DNA of 64,000 bases from Onthophagus taurus (Eukaryota > Arthropoda > Insecta > Coleoptera > Scarabaeidae): NCBI RefSeq assembly GCF_036711975.1, contig NC_091968.1, positions 22,568,001-22,632,000 on the forward strand, in the 5' to 3' direction. The stretch's first letter is position 1, and the number at the start of each line of letters is the position of its first letter. Shown here piece after piece: positions 36,201-45,200 of the stretch. Under the pieces are notes generated by a model, which was given only the letters and a program-made list of their open reading frames with translations, searched no databases and was not told where the DNA came from. Position numbers and translations under genes: made by a program.

Positions 36201-39200
36201 CGAACGTTCGGAAGGAAAAGGTTCGATTTCTGACTTGTGAAATGTGTTTTTCTTTTTTTGGACGACGGAGTCTCAATTAGGTGTGAATTTTTCACGCACG
36301 GGTAAACTTGCGAAACTTTCTTCCAGATGGAATCATGTTTAACTTCAAAAATACGCAAAATCGCGTCTCGTGCAATGAAAATAATCACAACGCGTTCATA
36401 GTGATACAAATCAACTTAATTTTGCTCCTAAATACTTGGTATAAGCTTAAATATGTTATGGTCGTAGTAATCAAAATTTTATCTGATTTACAAAAAATTG
36501 CAAACATGGAGAAATCGATTAGATTAATCAAAAATCACACAAATTAACTTAATACTACCTCTAAATAGTTAATATCAACTAGTGGTGGAACAATTTTGGT
36601 CAAAAACCAAAAAATAGACCATTTTTAGAGAAATAACCATTTTTAAATCTTGTTCGCCACTTCCGGTCTACCGGAAGTAGATCATAACTACGCTATTTTA
36701 AACGGAATGCTATAGTTTTTATTACACCGTTTAATTGTACGTAAAAAAATAGGTTGACTTTGATAAAAGTTATTGGTACCTAGCATTTTTCGTTTTCGAG
36801 TTATTTTGGTTTTAAGCTTTTTTTGGTAAATTTCAACATGCTCTTTAAAACTTCATATCTCAGCCAACGTTCATTCAAAAAACATCTACGTTGGTACAAT
36901 TACTCTTCAGATGTTGTCAAATAGATTGTCATTTGTTGTATCGGAGTATCTTATACAGGGTGGTCAAAAATTGAATTACTGTTTCTGCATATTTAATGGC
37001 GAGAAAATCGAAAATTTTAAACGGAACGTCCCATATTTTTTTAGCCTATCAGAAAGAGAATTTAATTCTGTACAAATTATCTATAAACATTTCCATACCT
37101 ATTTCTTGTAGTTTGCCTCATATTGCAAAATTTATTAAAACATGCACGAAATGCAGGTTTTTTTTATTTGAAAGCTATGGAATTTTGACAGTTTTTGGTC
37201 CATGTTTGTATTATTGTTGTCATTAGTTACATTTGACGACGGGTGTAAGTCATTGAACATCATGGTAAATTATTCCAACGCCGTTATTTGAAATTTATTT
37301 TGTATGTATGGTTTTTACGAAATAAATATTTTATCGTATTTTATTGCATTTCCAAATTCAATTTAATAACAAATTTATATTATAAATTTATGTTTTTATT
37401 CAACTCTAATTTTTATCATTAACTTTTTGTTTTAATAGTTTCATTTATTTGATCTTCTGTTTGTTATTTTTGGCAAGTAAAAGCTAATAAACTAAAAGAT
37501 TATCAATCGTAGTTAGTAGTACAAATAATAATAGAAATAAATTAAACATAAAACTGTCAAAATGTCATGGCTTTCTAATAAAAATACAAACGGTTTCCTG
37601 CATGTTTTGATAAATTTACGAATATGCGAGAAACCACAATAAATAGGTATAGGAAAGTTTATAGATAAATTGTAGAGAATTAAATTCCCTTTCGTGCAGG
37701 CTAATAAAATATGCGGCGTACCATTTAAAATTTTCGACTTTCTCTTCATTGAATATGGAGAAACGGTAATTCAATTTTTAACCATCCTGTATAAGTTACT
37801 CTGATACAATATATGACAATCTATTCGAGAGCATCTAATCGTGCCAATTTAGAGCTTTTTTGAATGAACGTTAGATGGGATATAGGGTTTTAAAGAGCAT
37901 GGTGAAATTTGCCAAAAAAAGCCTTAAAATCAAAATAACTCAAAAACGAAAAACGGTAAGTACCAATAACTTTTATGAAAGTCAACATATTTTTTTACGT
38001 ACAATTAAAAGGTGTAATAAAAACTATAGCATTCCATTTAAAATAACGAAGTTATGGTCAACTTCCGGTAGACCGGAAGTGGCAGCCATCTCGAAAATAT
38101 TTTAGATCGAAAGTTCCAACTGAACAACCCATACTACCAAAATTTTAAAACTGTACGAATACTGGAACCTAAAAAAGTTCTAACGAACAAGTTACGTGAA
38201 ACACCCTGTATATTCTTTTTTATTTTAAAGGAGGTTTTTGTTTTATATAATTTTTAATTGGTATAGTAACACACTTCATTCTCCTTGTGAATTTTTCTCG
38301 TATTTAAATTAATACATGTCTACAAAGTTAAGTACGACGTTTCGAGCGTAATATTCGCCCATCATCAGGTACAGTCATGTTCACTGGAAATGCACATTCA
38401 AGGTCAAGCGCTGTTGTGAGATCCGACATGCCGCTGGTCCGAACGCCCACGAGCCACGAGCTTCGTGTGCGCTCGACTCAGCCCGTTTAGCCAGCGGCAT
38501 GTCGGATCTCACAACAGCACTTGACCTTGAGTGTGCATTTCTCGTGAACATGACTGTACATAACAATCTACAAAACTTCAAATCACTGTAAACTATCACG
38601 TTATCTCAAACAAAAATTAAATCTTAAAAAACAGATACAGTATAATCAAAACATTAACAAACAACATCTAAATTTAAGTATAAAATTGTTTTAAATATTT
38701 TCATTTACCATCAATAGGGTTTGTATTAGTTTTTTATTAATACTTTTGTATTAAAAATAACCATGTGGTTTGATTTTCGTGTAAAGTCTTTATGTCTAAA
38801 AAAAACCTGTTCTTTATTGTAGTGTATCTCATTTTTTAAAAATAAAAATTTTGATTTCTATCGTTTAAATCGTTAACTCATCTATTATTTTGGCATACAG
38901 GGTACCTATTTTTTTCCGTATCTGATTTGAAATTAACTGTTTTGTTTATATTCTTGGTTATAAATATTGTTTCCAAATTTTTCCTATTAAATGTATTTTT
39001 TCGTTACTTAAAATTTTTGGTTTTTCAAAATTAAAATGGTGTTATTTTTTTATTGTATGTTGGCACAAAGCTGTCTTCTTTATTGTTTTCAAACTTTTTA
39101 CATCATATTGATGTTGTTTTAAACGTCTGTGAAGATGTTGTTTTGATTCTCCTATGTAAAGTTTGTTATAGTCCATACATTCGAGTTGATAAATTGTATT

Positions 39201-42200
39201 TACCTTATCCACAGGTTTCTTTCATATTAGTCATCAAAGTTTGTAATTTATTACGATTACATTGTGCGAATTTTATTTCATTTATGTCATACTTCTTGAA
39301 AATGTTTGTTATTTTATAAGTTATTTCAGGTATATATTTGATTTTATGATATTTCATTTGAGTAACATTATCTCTTTTACTTATCTATTATCATCGTTAT
39401 TTGTTTGTATGTTGTTGTCTTTCTTATTTCCATTCATATGTATAATTTGTAATTAAGAGTTGTTTCTTTGTTTCTTATTATCAATTTTTATGTTTCTCTC
39501 TCGTAAATTATATTGACGATTTTCTTTGGTAGTTGGTTTATTATTGGTGTTATTTATATTGATGTTTAAGCGATCAACGGTTTGATTTTCAATTTTATTA
39601 TATATTTTATACCAACTTCTATTTATTAACGTCTTAGGGTAATCATTTTCTATCAAAATATTAAAAATTTTTATATTTATATCTCTAATAAATGGTTTAT
39701 CTGTTAATCTTATAGCTCTTCTAATTAAATTTTCCATGGTATTCAATATTTGTGATTTTGGATGATTTTGAAAAATGTACTGGTATAATTAAAAATTATA
39801 CCAATTTACTTGATTTTGCTAATACATACTTAAAAATATCATTGTAATAATTTTGCCTCTAAAAATCTGAGTAAATTTGGCAACTAAATACTCAGGTTAG
39901 GTTCGAATCATACAGATTCATACTGAACTGAATTAACTTAGTTAAGGCCTAAAAAGAAATTGCATTAATGAATTCTCTCAACCAATATAATTACACGTAA
40001 ATACAATTAATCCCCATTTGCAATTCGCAAAATAAACGCAAATCGATCCATCCGCGCTACACCCTATTTAATATATTAACTATTCGTGGAAAATTCAAAT
40101 TAGTTATCCATAAATTAACCTCATCCTCGTTTAGCAGAAACCCTATACTGCACAAACATTCAAAATTATACCAAAATATCCATTACATACATTATTATTA
40201 ACACGCGGTGGATTCTCAGTCTGTAATTGCTAATTAAAATGATCGGCGAGCAAAGAAGGTCATTAAGTTTAAAATTTATTTTTTACTTTTTTTGTATTAA
40301 ATCCATGTGACTTAACTCATTTAAAACTGATGTTGCGTGAGGTGAATATCTTTAAGACCAAATTTATGACTAATCTGGTTCCCAGTGAAAATATTGTGAC
40401 GGAAAGCAAGGAAATTGAACTAGTGGATAAGTACACCTATCTTGGCTATAAAATTATCTATCACAAGAGACAACCAGACATGCGAACTGAGGAGGAGAAT
40501 AATCCTCTCATGGGCAGCATATGGTAAACTCAGAGATGTCTTTAAGAGTAACCTACCCATATGTCTAAAGAGAAAAGTGTTCGATCAGTGCGAAAAGTGT
40601 TGATCAGAAACACGGACTTTGACCATAACATCAGCCAACAGACTTATAACAACACAGCGTAAAATGGAAATATCAATTCTTGGAGTATCATTTCTCGCAT
40701 CGCTGGACACGTAGGCCGAAAGACAGATGAAAGGTGGACGAAAAGGCTGTTGGAATGGAGACTTCGAGCTAACAAACGGAGTAGAGGGAAGCCACCAACT
40801 CGATGGACGAATGACATCAGGAGATTTGCTAATAACTGGATCCAGGTACCACAGGACAGGAAGAAACGATTTTAAAATCCGGCTTCTCTTTAATTTTTGC
40901 TAATTATAGGTTGAACAGAATTTCTGATTAATTTAGTTTCAAGTGCATCATATACCTCGTTGCCTATAGCAACAAATATAGAAAGAAAACTAATTTTGCC
41001 CATTAGTGTTTTTTACAAAACCAGTTTTCCTTCAATTTTTACAAGTTTCAATATGAGCAGAATTTTCTATCAACTCTAGTTTTAATTGTTATTCAGCGTT
41101 GAATAGTTGTATACTTTTCATTGAAGTAAAACTAGAAGTAACACTAGACTTAGAACTAGACAGTTTCCGCGTAATGCATCACTTGACTAAGCGACAAATG
41201 AATAATGTTGAAAAAAACGGGACTTTCGTTTTCATATCTCTAAAAATATAAGACTTCCCAGAACAGAGAGGCTCAAACTATTGAAAATTGTTTGGTTTGG
41301 CATCTTCAGAGACTGTACAAATAGATTAACATCTCTCATTTTATCCATTTTACAAACAAGTTTCTTAATATTTCTTTTTGTCTTGTTAAAAAAATCACAT
41401 ATCAAAGTCGAAATCAGATTACTAATTACTAATTTACAAAATTAAACTTTAAAAAGTTGTAAAATAAAATTAAGGACGAAGTGTTACAAGTTTACAGGTT
41501 AAAATTTAAGAACGCTCTTTTTTAACTAAAGAAATATTAAGAAATTTGGGAAAAAATCAAGAATGACCCAAAAAACACGTTAAAAATAAAAAAAAGTGGG
41601 AAAAAGTGACTAACACTAGATGAACTTCAGTTGTAAAACTTCTATTATATGATAACTAACTTCATGTTTAAAATGTCAACTTCAATTTTGACATATTTGT
41701 AATCTTCATTAAAAATCCTTTAAAATGAGTACAAACACGACATATTTATCTTCAATATTAATGAAGTTATGGTCAACTTCCGGTTAAGAATGTCAATGTC
41801 AATTTTGACATATTTGTAATCATCGTGAAAAATCCTTTAAAATGAGTCCAAACATGATAGGTTTAATTCCAATATTACTCGAGATATAAGCAACTTCCGG
41901 TTTGAAGTGTCAATGTCATTTTGACATATTCTTAATTTTTATAAAATGTTTTAATATTTGTCACAAAAACAAAAATATAATAAAAAAAAATAAAAAATTA
42001 AGGTTGGTATTAATATTTAAAAATTAAATTGCTAACTTCCGGTTTAATGCTTTTGATTCTAACTTTTTTGTTTTTTGAGATAAGTGCGTCATGTTTGGAC
42101 TCATTTCAAAGGTTTTTTAATGAAGATGGTAAATATGTTAAAATTGACGTTGACGTTTCAAACCGGAAGTGACTGTATTTCCATTAATATTAAAGTTAAA

Positions 42201-45200
42201 TATGTCGAGTTTGGACTCATTTTAAAGGATTTTTTATGAAGTTGATAAATATGTCAAAATTAAAAGTTGAAAGTTCGAACTTTCTGGTTTTTTGAGATAA
42301 ATGCATCATATTTGGACTCATTTTAAAGGTTTTTTAATAAAGAATACATCATGAAAGAACACCATGAAGTTGTCCATATGTCTATTATACAGGGTGAGTC
42401 AGAAAGAATCTAAAATCCGAATACCGGAGACACTAGACACCAAAATATGACGATTTAACCTAACATCTCTTATACAAATGTCGGTGGTTTTCAAGGCACA
42501 GGGTGTTGAAAGTTAAATTCTTGAAATGACGTGATATCTCAAACAAACAGTGTGTATCTAGCGCCCTCTATGAGCAATAACAAAACAAGTTTCAAATTCA
42601 TATTTCTCATGCTTGAAAACATAAAACTACTAAATTTTATGCTAATAGTACAAAAAGCTTCAAAATTATCAAGAAATTTCGAAATAAAAATTTAACTTTC
42701 AACACCCTGTGCCTCGAAAACCACTGACATTTGTATAAGAGATGTTAGGTTAAATCATCATATTTTGGTATCTAGTATCTCCGGTATTCGGATTTCCCAT
42801 TCTTTCTGACTCACCCTGTATAATAACTAACTTCAGGTTTAAAATGTCAACCTCAATTTTGATATATTTGCAATCTTCATTAAAAATCTTTCAAAATGAG
42901 TACAAACACGACATATTTATCTTCAATACTAATGAAGTTATGGTCAACTTCCGGTTAAGAATGTCAACGTCAATTTTGACATGTTTGTAATTGTTAAAAG
43001 TTTAAAAGTTAATTTGTATATCCATGACCGTATCCATGGCCGTATCCATGGCCGTTTTTTCGTTTTTGTTTTTTGTCAACAATTATCAATTCGTAGCTTT
43101 TTCAACATATGTCAATGTTCTCTGTAAAAGTGAATTCTCAATACATTTTTCTATAAAAACAGTGTTAATCTCATCCTTCTTTTTCGTTAAAGTGTGTGCG
43201 TCTCAAATATAAAAAGGTAAGACAATATTCAGAACATTTAGAAAAAAATGAAAAATATTATATAATATAATATTATATAATATAGAAATATATTATATTA
43301 TATATTACTATCTTATTTTATATCCATAGGTCGCTGGTTCAAATCCGGCTCGAAGGACCAAAAAATGTCTAAATGTTCTGAATATTGTCTTACCTTTTTA
43401 TATTCGAGACGCACACACTTTAACGGAAAAGAAGGATGAGATTAACACTGTTTTTATAGAAAAATGTATTGAGGATTCACTTTTACAGAGAACATTGACA
43501 TATGTTGAAAAAGCTACGAATTGATAATTGTTGACAAAAAAGCTTGATTCAGAATCGATTAAAGAATGGGAAAAAGTTATTGGAGGTTATCTTGAACCCC
43601 CATCTTATAGATAGTCGTGAAAAATCCTTTAAAATGAGTCCAAACATGATAGGTTTAACTCCAATATTACTCGAGATATAAGCAACTTCCGGTTTGAAAT
43701 GTCGATGTCATTTTGACATATACTTAATTTTTATAAATTGTTTTAATATTTGTCACAAAAACAAAAATGTAGTAAAAAAAAATAAAAAATTAAGGTTGGT
43801 ATTAATATTTAAAAATTAAATTGCTAACTTCCGGTTTAATGCTTTTTATTCTAACTTTTTTGTTTTTTGAGATAAGTGCGTCATGTTTGGACTCATTTTA
43901 AAGGTTTTTTAATGAAGATGACAAATATATCAAAATTGACGTTTCAAACCGGAAGTGATTGTATCTCCATTAATATTAAAGTTAAATATGTCGAGTTTGG
44001 ACTCATTTTAAAGGATATTTTATGAAGTTGACAAATATGTCAAAATTAAAAGTTGAAAGTTCGAACTTTTTGGTTTTTTGAGATAAATGCATCATATTTG
44101 GACTAATTTTAAAGGTTTTTTAATAAAGAATACATTATGAAAGAACACCATGAAGTTATCCATTTGTCTATTTTATGATAACTAACTTCAGGTTTAAAAT
44201 GTCAACCTCAATTTAGACATATTTGTAATCTTCATTAAAAATCCTTTAAAAAAAGTACAAACACGACATATTTATCTTCAATATTAATGAAGTTATTTTT
44301 TTAATTCCAATATTACTCGAGATATAAGCAACTTCCGGTTTGAAATGTCAATGTCATTTTGACATATTCTTAATTTTTATAAAATGTTTTAATATTTGTC
44401 ACAAAAACAAAAATATAATAAAAAAAAAAAGTAGAAAATTAAGGTTGGTATTAATATTTAAAAATTAAATAGCTATCTTCATTGTTGCTAACTTCGGGTT
44501 TAATGTTTTTATTCTAATTTTTTTGTTTTTTGAGATAAGTGCGTCATCTTTGGACTCATTTTAAAGGTTTTTTAATGAAGATGATAAATATGTTAAAATT
44601 GACGTTGACGTTTCAGACCGGAAGTGATTGTATCTCCATTAATATTAAAGTTAAATATGTCGAGTTTGGACTCATTTTAAAGGATTTTTATTGGAGATTA
44701 AAAAAATGCGTCATGTTTGGACTCACTTTAAAGGTTATTTTATGAAGAATATTAGTATTCATCTAAACATTGTCATTTAAAATAACTAGATAACAAGAGA
44801 GGCGCTAGCGCTCATTGCACGATTAAAAATTTGACATTTCATTCGACGTTTGCGTCAAATTCCGATTTTATTAATACAATTTCACCCCAAATAATTGATT
44901 TGTTTGAAACTCAGTGTCTCCTCGGACGAGCGAGGTTGGGGAATTGGTTGTTGCGAAATGGGGACTAATGTACCGTTCATATAGGACGGGGGGCATTAAA
45001 TTTCTAGTGGGTTAGTTATGTTCGGGGTCGTAACTGGAGATGTCACGTGACAAGATACGACCGAATTTATTACGATACCGCTATGTTCTGCGTTATTAAA
45101 CCCCTAAAACGACGTCGTTTCTCATTAAATTAATAATTATTATTATCAACAGTTTTTTTTAAGTTAAGTTCGAAGCTCACTTCACACTGAATAACATTCA

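Larger units (their letters stand above)
41600..44765. repeat. Dispersed ACTTCCGG-family repeats with two foldback insertions
   Basis: Family modules at 41600-42385, 42830-43010 and 43610-44765, with the same order as in the 22.85-28.8 kb blocks. A CAGGGTGAGTC foldback (42390-42818) and a second foldback carrying a tRNA half (about 43070-43550) interrupt them. Confidence 0.8.

Noticed and set aside
36911-37749. Several 60-80-codon frames with similar peptides on both strands
   Set aside because: They lie in the two arms of a foldback and mirror each other because of the inverted repeat.
43024-43212. Small frame starting [11 protein letters not shown]
   Set aside because: Begins in a short tandem and continues through a foldback arm; no evidence of expression.
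43322-43360. Functional tRNA gene
   Set aside because: Only the 3' half is present, with CCA, and there is no 5' half or A box.
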